DNA of 64,000 nucleotides from an uncultured Rhodobacter sp. (GTDB lineage: Bacteria; Pseudomonadota; Alphaproteobacteria; Rhodobacterales; Rhodobacteraceae): contig CAMFII010000001.1 of assembly GCA_945952585.1 (NCBI GenBank), positions 682,001-746,000 of the forward strand, given 5' to 3'. The position numbers and the translations under genes are program-made. Shown piece by piece: positions 35,164 through 43,544 of this stretch (positions within the stretch are counted from its first letter, which is position 1; each line of letters begins with the position of its first letter). The notes below the pieces were generated by a model, which saw only the letters and a list, made by a program, of their open reading frames with translations, did no database searches and was not told the origin of the DNA.

Positions 35164-35375
35164 CACGACTTGATCGAGAGCTTCAGTGGCCGTCTGCGGG
35201 ATGAGTGCCTCAACGAGCCCCTGTCCTCCAGCCTACGCCAGGCCCGTCACCAGATCGCGGCATGACGTGACGACCTGAACCATCACCGCCCGTATAGGAG
35301 CCTCAGGGGCTCACGCCGCAGGAGTTCTTCATGCGGTCAATAAAGGGCCAAACCCTGAACAGAACCAACTTCTGA
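35164..35375 (+). pseudogene. IS3-family transposase, 3' remnant
   Basis: Three frame segments together give the end of an IS3-type OrfB: LIESFSGRLRDECLNEPL, then RDDLNHHRPYRSLRG, then GLTPQEFFMRSI before a stop at 35373-35375. These match the region around the third catalytic acidic residue and the conserved end of such transposases. The frames are broken by indels and nothing of the 5' half remains. No inverted repeats were recognised. Confidence 0.7.
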
Positions 35376-35957
35376 ACGAGGATAAACTGACGAGCAGGTC
35401 ATGCCAAAGCCAAGAACCTTGTCACGAATCAACCTTGATCCATGCTGCTGCCGCCCTTGGCGTGGGTTTTGGCGGCAGGACTGGCAAATAGTGTCGTGTC
35501 GGGACGCTTTGAAATGCGATCCAGAACTGCTGTGGCGACAGCTTAGTGTTCCGCCGCGATGCTCCCTCGATTGTCACTTTGTGGCGGATCCCTTGAGATA
35601 CCTCAAAGCATGGTTGGCACCTCTGCTTCTGGCAAACCCCGTCGTCCGCTCGGCAACGCTCGGCATCGGGAAAACACACCTTTGCGCCAGATGCACAACC
35701 GCGATCACATTCACCTAGCAGTCGAGTCTCCCGATTTGCGAGTGTCAGAGCGTAAGTGTTCCTTCCGGAGGAACCCCGAAAAGATGGCCCTCATAAGCGC
35801 CAGTTTCTAAATAGAAATCTCACCATTTGCTTGGACCGCGCGCGGCAGTCGTCGCTCCACGTCTTGCCGAGTTTACACTTGTCCTCTCCGTTAATTACGC
35901 ATCTCGGTCCGATCGATGACGTAGCGTCAAGGCGACCAAGCGGATTCGAAGGTCGCC
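35376..35957. other. Intergenic stretch without recognisable genes
   Basis: About 580 bases with mixed composition and lower GC than the surrounding genes. Short open frames exist on both strands (for example 35401-35718 plus) but have unusual amino-acid composition, no ribosome site and no recognisable motif. It is best read as decayed DNA of the post-tRNA-Arg region. Confidence 0.5.
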
Positions 35958-36248
35958 ATGTCAAATCATCCAGTCGTGCCACCGACAGTCCTTCGGCATT
36001 TTGCCACGCTTCGCGACGAAGTGTTTGATCTGGCGGTTCGTGACCCAGCCTTTGGCGACATGTGCGAAGAGTTCGCAGAAGCCGAGGACGCGATGACGAG
36101 AATTGAACAGCTGCCTGTCGGATTGCGCGAAGAGCGCCTTGAGGAGTGCCAAGGATGGATTGAAAGCCTGATCGCAGAAATGGAACAGGCTCTTTTGACA
36201 GCCAAGGTGATACCGCTTCCGCACCGACCGGGGCAGCGGCTGCCATGA
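35958..36248 (+). CDS. Small hypothetical helical protein
   Basis: The 96-residue product is acidic and helical, with MCEEFAEAEDAMTRIEQLPVGLREERLEECQGWIESLIAEMEQAL forming most of its length. It has no signal peptide or membrane segment. Codon use fits the region and AAGG precedes the ATG at a usable distance. The family is unknown to me. It stands between the decayed region and the BKACE gene. Confidence 0.6.
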   Translation: MSNHPVVPPTVLRHFATLRDEVFDLAVRDPAFGDMCEEFAEAEDAMTRIEQLPVGLREERLEECQGWIESLIAEMEQALLTAKVIPLPHRPGQRLP

Positions 36249-36438
36249 AGGACCAGCGCGCTGAAATCGTCGCGGGCACGGGTTCGGTGCATCGCCGGAA
36301 CAAGACTTGGCCACATCGCGGCGAATGCACGACTGCCCCGCGACACAGGTCCTGGCCATCTCGATAGCCTTGCCGTCCCAGCTCGTCGGCAAGGTCGAAC
36401 GTTGACGCAAACAAGATCCGAAGCAACGGGAGACTGAC

Positions 36439-37608
36439 ATGTATTACACAGACGACTCTATTCTGCCCGAGAACATGGCGCCACTCATCATTACGGCCGC
36501 GCCCTACGGGCCGGCCTGGCTGCCTGGCGATGCGGCCGATATTCCGGTCACCTGGGATGAGCAGGTGCAGGCCGCGGTCGATTGCTACGAGGCCGGCGCG
36601 ACGATGCTGCACTTCCATGTGCGCAACCCGGCCACCGGCATGGGCTCGACCAACTTCGAGCAGTATTGCTACCTGCTGAAGCGCGTGAAGGAAGCCGTGC
36701 CGGACATGATCATCCAGGTCGGTGGTTCGATTTCCTTCGCGCCGCACACGGATGACGCCAAGGCCGCGTGGCTCGACTACGACACCCGCCATATGCTGAC
36801 CGAGTTGGATCCCAAGCCGGAATTCGTGACAGTGACGACCGGCACCACCTTGTGGGATGTCGCATCGGTCTTTTCGGCCGAGGACATCAAGGGCACCCAC
36901 ATGGAGGACCCGAAGGTACAGGCGGCATGGCAAGGAATGGTGGTTGACTCAACCCCCGCCTTCTACGTCGAACACCTGCGGCGCCTGCGCAAGAATGGAA
37001 TCCAGCCCTATTTCGTGCCGGGCCACGTGCATCAGTGGGAAATCATTGAGCGGCTGGTGCGCGCCGGTGTCTACATGGGCCCGCTGAACCTTGCGCTCTG
37101 CGGCTACGGCGGCGGCACGATGTGGCGCAACCCCTACGACTGGATGCATTTCCTGCAGCGCCTGCCCCAGGGCTCGGTCAATACCTTCTGGACCAGCATG
37201 AGGGGGCTGATCTCGATTTCGGCGATGTCCCTTGTGCTCGGTCAGCACATCCGTGTCGGCAATGAGGACAACCTCTGGGGCGCCGACGGGAAGCGGAAGA
37301 CGACGGTGGAACAGATCAAAGGGGTCGTCCGTCTCGCCAAGGAGTTCGGCCGCAAGGTTGCAACCGCTGAGGAAGCCCGCAAGATCATGAAGGTCGGCAC
37401 CTGGTACAACAGCGTCGAAGAGACTCTCCGCGCCGCCGACATGCCGCCCAATCCCACCTCGTTCAATCCGGGCTTCCTGACCTGGCCGACGGACGGGAAG
37501 ATCAAGCCGGCCGTGCTCGGGGGTGACTCGCACCCGATCGCTGCCTGCATGATCGCGCCCGAACCCGTTCGGGCTGCACAGGCAGCACTGATCGGCGGCA
37601 AGAAGTAA
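36439..37608 (+). CDS. BKACE-family beta-keto acid cleavage enzyme
   Basis: BKACE enzymes (DUF849) condense a beta-keto acid with acetyl-CoA to give acetoacetate and a new CoA ester; 3-keto-5-aminohexanoate cleavage is the known example. The 389-residue protein has LIITAAPYGPAWLP at the N-terminus and the Zn-binding motifs MLHFHVRNP and VPGHVHQWE, plus the EEARKIMKVGT region. It is longer than the typical 270-310 residues. The substrate cannot be predicted from sequence alone. It leads a run with a VOC protein, a Rieske ferredoxin and a CMD protein. Confidence 0.85.
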   Translation: MYYTDDSILPENMAPLIITAAPYGPAWLPGDAADIPVTWDEQVQAAVDCYEAGATMLHFHVRNPATGMGSTNFEQYCYLLKRVKEAVPDMIIQVGGSISFAPHTDDAKAAWLDYDTRHMLTELDPKPEFVTVTTGTTLWDVASVFSAEDIKGTHMEDPKVQAAWQGMVVDSTPAFYVEHLRRLRKNGIQPYFVPGHVHQWEIIERLVRAGVYMGPLNLALCGYGGGTMWRNPYDWMHFLQRLPQGSVNTFWTSMRGLISISAMSLVLGQHIRVGNEDNLWGADGKRKTTVEQIKGVVRLAKEFGRKVATAEEARKIMKVGTWYNSVEETLRAADMPPNPTSFNPGFLTWPTDGKIKPAVLGGDSHPIAACMIAPEPVRAAQAALIGGKK

Positions 37609-37681
37609 CTCAGGCCAACATCCCGTGGCCGGTGCCTTGGTGCCGGCCACCCATTTCAGCACGCATCAATGGGGGCAGACC

Positions 37682-38071
37682 GTGCCTGGCCGGACGACAC
37701 ATTTCGAAATCTACGGCGACAACCCGGAAAAGCTCGCCGCCTTCTACGCCAGCCTGTTCGGCTGGGCGATGGATAAGCTGGAGGGGATTGACTACTGGCG
37801 GATCCGTCAGGACCCGGCCGACACCGGCAAAGTGGATGGCGGCCTGACCTATCGCCCCCGAGCGGACCCGAAAGGCTGGCTGCAATTCATTGACGTCGAG
37901 TCGATCGATGCCTCGCTCGCTGCTGCGGAGGAGATGGGCGCAACTGTGGTCCGGCCCAAGACGGCCGTTCCCCGGACCGCCTGGGTCGCCGTCCTGGCCG
38001 ATCCCGCCGGCAACATGTTCGCGATCTGGCAGCCGGATGCGACCGCGATGCCGATGCCCGAACCCGATTGA
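37682..38071 (+). CDS. VOC-family protein
   Basis: The roughly 129-residue protein has one glyoxalase/bleomycin-resistance module: TTHFEIYGDNPEKLAAFYASLFGW, GWLQFIDVESIDASLAAAEEMGATV and VAVLADPAGNMFAIWQ. It may be a lyase, isomerase or small-molecule binding protein. I prefer the GTG at 37682, preceded by GGGGGC, because VOC proteins start close to this point; a GTG at 37625 would add 19 residues. It lies 74 bases after the BKACE gene. Confidence 0.75.
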   Translation: MPGRTTHFEIYGDNPEKLAAFYASLFGWAMDKLEGIDYWRIRQDPADTGKVDGGLTYRPRADPKGWLQFIDVESIDASLAAAEEMGATVVRPKTAVPRTAWVAVLADPAGNMFAIWQPDATAMPMPEPD

Positions 38072-38097
38072 TCCCACGCAAGAAGGAATGTGCCGAC

Positions 38098-38403
38098 ATG
38101 GCCGACTACAAGGAGACCATCCCGCTTGCCAAACTGCCGCCCGGAACCTCGACCACGGTCGAGGTGGACGGCAAATCGGTGGCGCTGTTCAACGTGAATG
38201 GCACCGTCCACGCGATTTCGGACACTTGCCTGCATGCCGGCCATTCTCTCGGCTACGGCGTCCTGGAGGGCAATGTCGTCCGCTGTCGCGGCCACGGTTG
38301 GCGCTTCGACGTTCGCACCGGCCTTGTCGTCGGAGCGGAGATCGGCGTGCCCTGCTACTCCGCCAAGGTAGAGGGCGAGACAATCTTCGTTGCCGTAAAC
38401 TGA
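38098..38403 (+). CDS. Rieske-type [2Fe-2S] ferredoxin
   Basis: The 101-residue protein is a soluble Rieske ferredoxin with Cys44-x-His46 (CLHAGH) and Cys63-x2-His66 (CRGH) as cluster ligands, in the pattern C-x-H-x16-C-x2-H. It can donate electrons to an oxygenase, but no oxygenase alpha subunit is nearby. The ATG at 38098 follows AAGGA. It is in the same orientation as the BKACE and VOC genes. Confidence 0.9.
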   Translation: MADYKETIPLAKLPPGTSTTVEVDGKSVALFNVNGTVHAISDTCLHAGHSLGYGVLEGNVVRCRGHGWRFDVRTGLVVGAEIGVPCYSAKVEGETIFVAVN

Positions 38404-38439
38404 CGGCGGCACCTTCCTGTTCATCGAAGGAGAGCGACC

Positions 38440-39183
38440 ATGTCCGGTACAGAGCATAATCCTTCATTCGGACCATGGTCCGAGGGCGTGCGCGAGATGC
38501 TATCGGAACGCGATGCCGTCTGGGCTTCGGCAATTGAGACGACCAGCCTGAGCAGTTGGCGCAGCGGGATCCTTTCGCCGCGTTTCGTCGAACTTGTCGC
38601 CGTAGCTGTCAATGTCGCGGTAACGAGCCTCGACGCTGACGCCACGCGGCGCCACATGCGGGCTGCGCTTGCCGCAGGCGCCAGTGAAGCGGAGCTTTTC
38701 ACGCTGATAAAGATGGGCACGGTCATGGCGCTGCATTCCGCAAGCCTGGGTGCACCGATCCTGATCGAGGAGGCCGGCGCTGAGGCGGTGGATGCCGCCG
38801 CGAGCCCCGCCGGCACCACGCCCTTCACCGACCGCATGAAGGCAATGGGCCAGTGGAATACCGCTTGGGATCCTTTCTTCGCGCTCGATCCCCTCTGGAC
38901 AGACGCTGTCATGGCCACGGGAGTAGGTATCTATGCCAGCGGGGTATTCGACCCGAAGGAAACCGAGCTTCTGAGCATCGCTTTCGACGCATCGATCACT
39001 CACATGTATGCACCGGGGACGCGGCGACACATCCGGGGCGCTCTTGCCGCCGGCGCGACCGTCTCTGAGATCATGGAAGTGCTGAAAATCTGTGTCTCTC
39101 GGGGCGTTGAGTCCTTGAACCTCGGCCTGCCGATCCTGGCAGAGGAGGTTGCACGAGCCCGGAAATCCGCGGGCAGGTCGTGA
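38440..39183 (+). CDS. Carboxymuconolactone-decarboxylase-family protein
   Basis: The 247-residue protein contains two CMD-type repeats, about residues 40-115 and 150-235. Each has a helix pair with RRHMRAALAAGAS or RRHIRGALAAGAT and then L/M...GLPIL. It lacks the CxxC motif of the AhpD peroxidase group and no catalytic residue of true carboxymuconolactone decarboxylase can be confirmed. GAAGGAG precedes the ATG. It ends the BKACE-VOC-Rieske gene set. Confidence 0.8.
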   Translation: MSGTEHNPSFGPWSEGVREMLSERDAVWASAIETTSLSSWRSGILSPRFVELVAVAVNVAVTSLDADATRRHMRAALAAGASEAELFTLIKMGTVMALHSASLGAPILIEEAGAEAVDAAASPAGTTPFTDRMKAMGQWNTAWDPFFALDPLWTDAVMATGVGIYASGVFDPKETELLSIAFDASITHMYAPGTRRHIRGALAAGATVSEIMEVLKICVSRGVESLNLGLPILAEEVARARKSAGRS

Positions 39184-39262
39184 GTCCCGCATAGCCACAA
39201 GTCAGTCGCCCTTTGGGCGCATCAGAAATGGAATCCCTGCAACAAATGTTGGAGTGTCCATC

Positions 39263-40036
39263 ATGAAATACCTCTCTTACGCAATTTCATTCGTTGCACT
39301 TGGCCTGGCGCTGGACTCGGTGGCCCTGCCACAACCAGCGCGGGCCCAGGACTTGGACGCGCAGCCTATCAAGTCCATCGGACAGGTCTCGCCGACCAGC
39401 CCGGTACCATCACTGTTCGTGCTGAACTCCGATGGTGCAACCCTGTCGGACGGCAAGCTCACGCTGACCGGCGTCTCCCCAAACTCGATCGTTTTCTCGG
39501 ACCGGCCGTTCCGAGCGGCCGGGCATCTTGAGACGAAGCAGTTCATCGAAACCTGGAGTCAGGGCGAAGACAATTTCGGCATCGACCCGCCAAACGCGAC
39601 GATCTCGCTGCTCGATGGCCCGAACGTCGCAGATGCCGTAGTGACCATCTCCGCTCCGGTGTTGAAGGCCGACACGCTGACGTTCACCGCGGTTTTGCTG
39701 GAAGGGAATCTCGACGGCGCTAAGGGCGCGGCAGCCTTGTTCATTGACGATCTCGGCGGTCGCGGTGCCGGCGGGGCCAGCTTTGCGGGCGGTGCGCGAG
39801 CGGATCATTTCAGCAACTACGCGCACGTCCAGAACCCACACGCCGCATACTACAAGACCAACGACACTGTGAACCGGACGGTGAACGTGGACGGAAGCGG
39901 CTATCACGGCTATGGCGGCTATCCGGTCGGGGCCGGGGCCGTAGGCCTCGCCACAGGCGCGGCCATCGGCGCGGCAGCGGCCGACAACTGGGCCGCACCT
40001 GCCTGTGGATACCCGCCCTATCCGCCCTGCTACTGA
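39263..40036 (+). CDS. Exported protein of unknown function, Gly-rich tail
   Basis: The 257-residue protein has a signal peptide (cleavage near ARA-QD). The mature part starts with a conserved-looking region: VPSLFVLNSDGATLSDGKLTLTGVSPNSIVFSDRPFRAAGHL, TKQFIETWSQG, NFGIDPPNATISLLDG and ADAVVTISAP. I believe this family is widespread in alphaproteobacteria but know no function. The tail is Gly/Tyr/Ala-rich and ends in a Pro-Cys-Tyr cluster. It starts the run of small membrane genes at 40099-41502. Confidence 0.65.
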   Translation: MKYLSYAISFVALGLALDSVALPQPARAQDLDAQPIKSIGQVSPTSPVPSLFVLNSDGATLSDGKLTLTGVSPNSIVFSDRPFRAAGHLETKQFIETWSQGEDNFGIDPPNATISLLDGPNVADAVVTISAPVLKADTLTFTAVLLEGNLDGAKGAAALFIDDLGGRGAGGASFAGGARADHFSNYAHVQNPHAAYYKTNDTVNRTVNVDGSGYHGYGGYPVGAGAVGLATGAAIGAAAADNWAAPACGYPPYPPCY

Positions 40037-40098
40037 AGCGTCCGATTGCCGGGGCGCGAACTGCGGCTCCCCGGCCAGGCCCAGAAGGGAATCAAACG

Positions 40099-40509
40099 AT
40101 GAGCCTTGAGGACTTTCTTGCGCGCGACTGGGCTTTGCTGGTCTTTCGTGACCATGGCCCGCTGAGCTTTCGCATGGTCATGCAGCCGTTGATGGCCGGC
40201 GCCTTGGCCATTCGCGCTGGATTGGGCGACTTCCGTGCGGACCGCAGACCATATGCCTGGCTGGTCGCGACTTCCGCGGGACATCGGAGCGAGTTGTTGC
40301 GGACAGGATGGTCGGACGTGAGCCGGCTTTTCCTGCTCGCAGTCGCAATGGACGCGATCTACCAGATGATCGTTTTCCGAACGATCCATGTGCTTCAGGC
40401 CCTGATCGTCGCATCTTTGCTGGCCTTTCCCACCTACTTCTTCCTGCGGGGCCTGACAAACCGAGTTGCCCGGCTGATGAGCCAGAGTAGCCGCAGGGGC
40501 AACCCATGA
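40099..40509 (+). CDS. Small membrane protein of unknown function
   Basis: The 136-residue protein has two or three hydrophobic segments, including VVMQPLMAGALAIRAGL-like and TIHVLQALIVASLLAFPTYFF. Its last codon overlaps the DUF202 gene start (ATGA-type), so the two are coupled. No domain is recognised. It may be a partner of the DUF202 protein. Confidence 0.65.
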   Translation: MSLEDFLARDWALLVFRDHGPLSFRMVMQPLMAGALAIRAGLGDFRADRRPYAWLVATSAGHRSELLRTGWSDVSRLFLLAVAMDAIYQMIVFRTIHVLQALIVASLLAFPTYFFLRGLTNRVARLMSQSSRRGNP

Positions 40510-40907
40510 CGGCGGCCGTCGCGCAGAGCGATACGAATGGCCGGCTCGCGCTAGTCCGAACGCGGCTCGCCCATGACCGCACGATGCTCGCGTGGATCAG
40601 GACCGCGACATCGCTCATCACCTTTGGTTTTGGCGTCCATCAGGTCTTCCGCATTCTTCCCGGATCGGGACCAACAGGACTTCGCGAGACGGCACCCTTC
40701 GCATTCGGGACAATGATGGTTGGTATGGGCCTGGTGGCGTTGATCCTTGCTGCACTCGAGAACCGAACCGCCACGGCGGCACTCACTGACTCTTTCCCGC
40801 CCGCAGCAGGCTTTCCGTCGCCGTCGCGATCCTATGCGCGCCTTCTGGGCATACTGATCTTCGCCCTCGGAGTGACAGCGCTGATTGTGATGCATCTCGG
40901 GACCTGA
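40506..40907 (+). CDS. DUF202-family membrane protein (YidH-like)
   Basis: The 133-residue protein carries the DUF202 signature LVRTRLAHDRTMLAWIRTATSLITFGFGV followed by two further helices, giving three membrane segments in all. DUF202 is the membrane domain of eukaryotic VTC polyphosphate polymerases as well as a family of small bacterial proteins. It is translationally coupled to the small membrane gene before it and lies 610 bases before a CYTH/VTC-like gene. The role is unknown in bacteria. Confidence 0.88.
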   Translation: MTAAVAQSDTNGRLALVRTRLAHDRTMLAWIRTATSLITFGFGVHQVFRILPGSGPTGLRETAPFAFGTMMVGMGLVALILAALENRTATAALTDSFPPAAGFPSPSRSYARLLGILIFALGVTALIVMHLGT

Positions 40908-40956
40908 TGCGGCAATGGACATTTTGCCGATGGATGCACAGCAACGGGAGATTGAG

Positions 40957-41502
40957 ATGGACCATTCATCGGGGAAACGGTCGGCCAGCAGAATGGAGTG
41001 GCTCAAGAAAGAGCTTCAACGCGGGCTGATACTGTTTCTCTACCTCTTCACGCTCCTGTTCCTGTTCGTGCTGAACGAGGACATCGCCACCAGGCAGATG
41101 GGCGAACGTTTCTTTTTTTCGGGCTTTGCCCTCATCAATGCCCTGATACTGACCAAGGTAATGATGGCCGCCGAGCATATCGACCTGGCCCACAGGCTTT
41201 CGACCTGGCGGCGTATCTGGGTGATCTTGGTCGAGGCGATTTTCTGCACAGTGTTGTTCGTGGTCGTTCACGCGCTTGAGCGGTCCGTGATCGGCCTCAT
41301 TCATGGCGAGACCCTCTCCGGCAGCATGCCGTCCTTCGGTGGTGGCGGAGTTCTCGGGCTGTTCATCGTGTCACTGATCTTCTTTGTATCCCTGCTGCCA
41401 TTCTTCACCTTCAAGAACGTGGCGCGGGCCGTCGGACCGGATCGGATCCTGGCGATCCTATTCAATCGACCTGAGACCTCCAAACACCGCGGAAGCGCAT
41501 AA
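40957..41502 (+). CDS. Membrane protein of unknown function
   Basis: The 181-residue protein has four hydrophobic segments: GLILFLYLFTLLFLFVL, FFFSGFALINALILTKV, IWVILVEAIFCTVLFVVVHAL and GLFIVSLIFFVSLLPFF. The N-terminus is charged. I prefer the ATG at 40957 because GGGAG lies six bases upstream; an ATG at 40915 would add 14 residues. It lies between the DUF202 and CYTH/VTC-like genes in the same direction. Confidence 0.65.
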   Translation: MDHSSGKRSASRMEWLKKELQRGLILFLYLFTLLFLFVLNEDIATRQMGERFFFSGFALINALILTKVMMAAEHIDLAHRLSTWRRIWVILVEAIFCTVLFVVVHALERSVIGLIHGETLSGSMPSFGGGGVLGLFIVSLIFFVSLLPFFTFKNVARAVGPDRILAILFNRPETSKHRGSA

Positions 41503-41517
41503 CGAAAGGACCCCAAA

Positions 41518-42411
41518 ATGGCGAAATCCACGACTATGACCCTGGAGCGGACCTATGCAGACGGCGCGCCGTTTGACGAGATCACCTATCTTGAGGCCAA
41601 GCTGATCCTGAAACCGGATCGCTTCACCTCGGTCAGAAGCTTTCAGGAATTTGGCAAGATTGTCCGCAAGACCGCCAAGGAGTGTGGGGTCGGGTTTGCC
41701 CCTGCAAAGGCCGAGATCCCCGAAGTGCGCGAGATCGTCTTTTTCGACACGCCGAACTTCGACTTCTACAACAATGCCTTCATCCTGCGGCGCCGGATCA
41801 CCTACGAACATGGCTTTCCGGTCGGCGATCCCGAGATCGTCTTCAAGTTCCGCCACCCGAACGAAGATTCAGCAACAGCCGTCGATGTCCGCCCCAAGAT
41901 CGACGGGGACTACCGGATCAAGTTCAAGGCTGAGGCCCTGCCGCTCAAGGATGACATCGGAAGTTATCGCCTTCTCTATTCGCACAACTGCCAATTCGGG
42001 CTGAGCCAGCTGCGAGAGGGCAACCGAACGTCAATGGAGACGCTGCACAAGATCTTCCCGGCCCTGTCTCGGCTGTCGGGCGTGGATACCGGCAAGGTCA
42101 AACTGGTGAACGAAGGGATCGTTGAAGAACTGCTCCTGCCGCTCGGAACGCTGGATTTCGGCGGCGGTCGCCTGGCAAAATGCGACATCTCGCTGTGGCG
42201 GACACGGGGAGCTCACCAGCCCTTGGTCGGCGAGTTTGCTTTCCAGGCGAAGTTCGACAGCCGCAAGAACGTCGCCGAGAAGCAGAAAAAGCTGGCGGCC
42301 GACTTCTACGTGAAGCTGCAATGGGCGCTGGAATCCTGGCTGGCACTCGGACTGACCAAGACGGCAATGGTCTATCGTCTGAACGGCGTGGCCCCGCAAA
42401 GCCATGAGTGA
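41518..42411 (+). CDS. CYTH/VTC-like triphosphate-tunnel-fold protein
   Basis: The 297-residue cytoplasmic protein shows the layout of triphosphate tunnel metalloenzymes. An ITYLEAKLIL strand near the N-terminus supplies the Glu/Lys motif. Basic strands follow in IVFFDTPNFDFYNNAFILRRRITYE (FDTpxxxfy...LRrR) and IVFKFRHP, and a late acidic strand GEFAFQAKF. This is the arrangement in CYTH enzymes and the VTC polyphosphate-polymerase domain. Which reaction it catalyses is not shown; polyphosphate or triphosphate chemistry is inferred. It overlaps the start of the chromate transporter gene by eight bases. Confidence 0.65.
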   Translation: MAKSTTMTLERTYADGAPFDEITYLEAKLILKPDRFTSVRSFQEFGKIVRKTAKECGVGFAPAKAEIPEVREIVFFDTPNFDFYNNAFILRRRITYEHGFPVGDPEIVFKFRHPNEDSATAVDVRPKIDGDYRIKFKAEALPLKDDIGSYRLLYSHNCQFGLSQLREGNRTSMETLHKIFPALSRLSGVDTGKVKLVNEGIVEELLLPLGTLDFGGGRLAKCDISLWRTRGAHQPLVGEFAFQAKFDSRKNVAEKQKKLAADFYVKLQWALESWLALGLTKTAMVYRLNGVAPQSHE

Positions 42412-42979
42412 CCCTGTGACCAAGGCCGATCCGCAGGCCGCCGTACCCGCCGGTGTGGTCTTCCGAGAGTTTCTGACCATCGGTGCGACCAGCTTCGGCG
42501 GGGCGGTCCCTTATCTTCGCCAGGGCCTGGTTACGCGCCGCGCCTGGCTCAACGAGAAGGAGTTCGTCGAACTTCTGTCGATCAGCCAGAGCCTGCCGGG
42601 ACTGAACGCTACCAACATGGCAATCCTTGTCGGCCAGAAGCTGGCAGGAAGGATGGGTGCGGCACTCGCAATCCTCGGGATGTGTTTGCCCGGCGCGATC
42701 ATCATGTTCGCCGTCGGTATCATTTACCGGACGTACGGAGACCATTCGATCACTTCAGCGGCACTCAAGGGCGTGGCCGCGGCGGCAGTCGGGCTGATCC
42801 TGGCGACAGTCGTGCAACTCGGGAAGAAGTCGCTGGTCGAATATGCCGACTACGTCTTCGTCGCGATCACGGTCGTTATGGTCAACAAGTTCCACCAATC
42901 GGTTCTGACCACGCTTGTCGTGGTCGGCCTCCTGTCGGTCCTGTGGCACCGGCCAGGCCGGTCGGCTGCAAAGGAGTAA
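42404..42979 (+). CDS. Chromate transporter, N-terminal half-type
   Basis: The 191-residue protein is a short-chain CHR-family subunit, with FLTIGATSFGGAVPYLRQGLV and SISQSLPGLNATNMAILVGQKLAGRMG as family motifs and about six hydrophobic segments. Short-chain CHR proteins work as pairs, and the partner follows. Chromate or sulfate anion transport is known for the family; specificity here is unproven. Confidence 0.88.
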   Translation: MSDPVTKADPQAAVPAGVVFREFLTIGATSFGGAVPYLRQGLVTRRAWLNEKEFVELLSISQSLPGLNATNMAILVGQKLAGRMGAALAILGMCLPGAIIMFAVGIIYRTYGDHSITSAALKGVAAAAVGLILATVVQLGKKSLVEYADYVFVAITVVMVNKFHQSVLTTLVVVGLLSVLWHRPGRSAAKE

Positions 42980-42984
42980 CGGTC

Positions 42985-43506
42985 ATGTCTGAAGTTCCCG
43001 CCATCATCCGGGTGTTCGCCTATCTTTCCCTCCTGACCGTGGGCGGAGGTATGGCGGCCTTCCCCGAGATGAAGACGCTGACGGTCGAGACGCACAACTG
43101 GCTGAGTTTCGACCAGCTCGTCCATCTCTACTCCGTCGGCCAGCTCGCACCCGGTCCGAACATGATGATGATCGTGCCGATCGGTGACTGGGCGGGCGGC
43201 CCACTTGGCGCAATTGCGGCACTCGTGGCGTTCTTTGGTCCGACAGCCGGCCTGACCTACGCCGTCGGAAGATGGTGGCAAAAACTCGAGGCCTGGCCTT
43301 GGCGCGCGTCAATCCAGAGCGGCCTCGCCCCCGTTTCGATCGGCCTTTTGCTGGCAGGTTGCTTCACTATGGCCAAGGGCGCAATCTTCGGTATCGACAC
43401 CGCAGCCATAGCGGTCGGCGTGCTGCTTGTCCTGATGCAGACCCGCATGAACCCTGCCCTGCTCGTGATCGCTGCAGCAATCGTCGGTATATTCTCTTTC
43501 CAATAA
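42985..43506 (+). CDS. Chromate transporter, C-terminal half-type
   Basis: The 173-residue partner of the previous gene has LSLLTVGGGMAAFPEMKT and the family motif LAPGPNMMMIVPIGDWAGGPLGAIAALVAFF. The ATG at 42985 follows AAGGAG. The frame extends upstream through the first subunit in another reading frame and is not real there. The gene converges with the regulator at 43545. Confidence 0.88.
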   Translation: MSEVPAIIRVFAYLSLLTVGGGMAAFPEMKTLTVETHNWLSFDQLVHLYSVGQLAPGPNMMMIVPIGDWAGGPLGAIAALVAFFGPTAGLTYAVGRWWQKLEAWPWRASIQSGLAPVSIGLLLAGCFTMAKGAIFGIDTAAIAVGVLLVLMQTRMNPALLVIAAAIVGIFSFQ

Positions 43507-43544
43507 GAGTGGCTTGCAATGGTCGCCGAGCCGGAGTCGACGTC

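Noticed and set aside
35401-35718. Open frame of 105 codons in the post-tRNA region
   Set aside because: Odd composition (many Cys, Trp and Arg), no ribosome site, no recognisable family.
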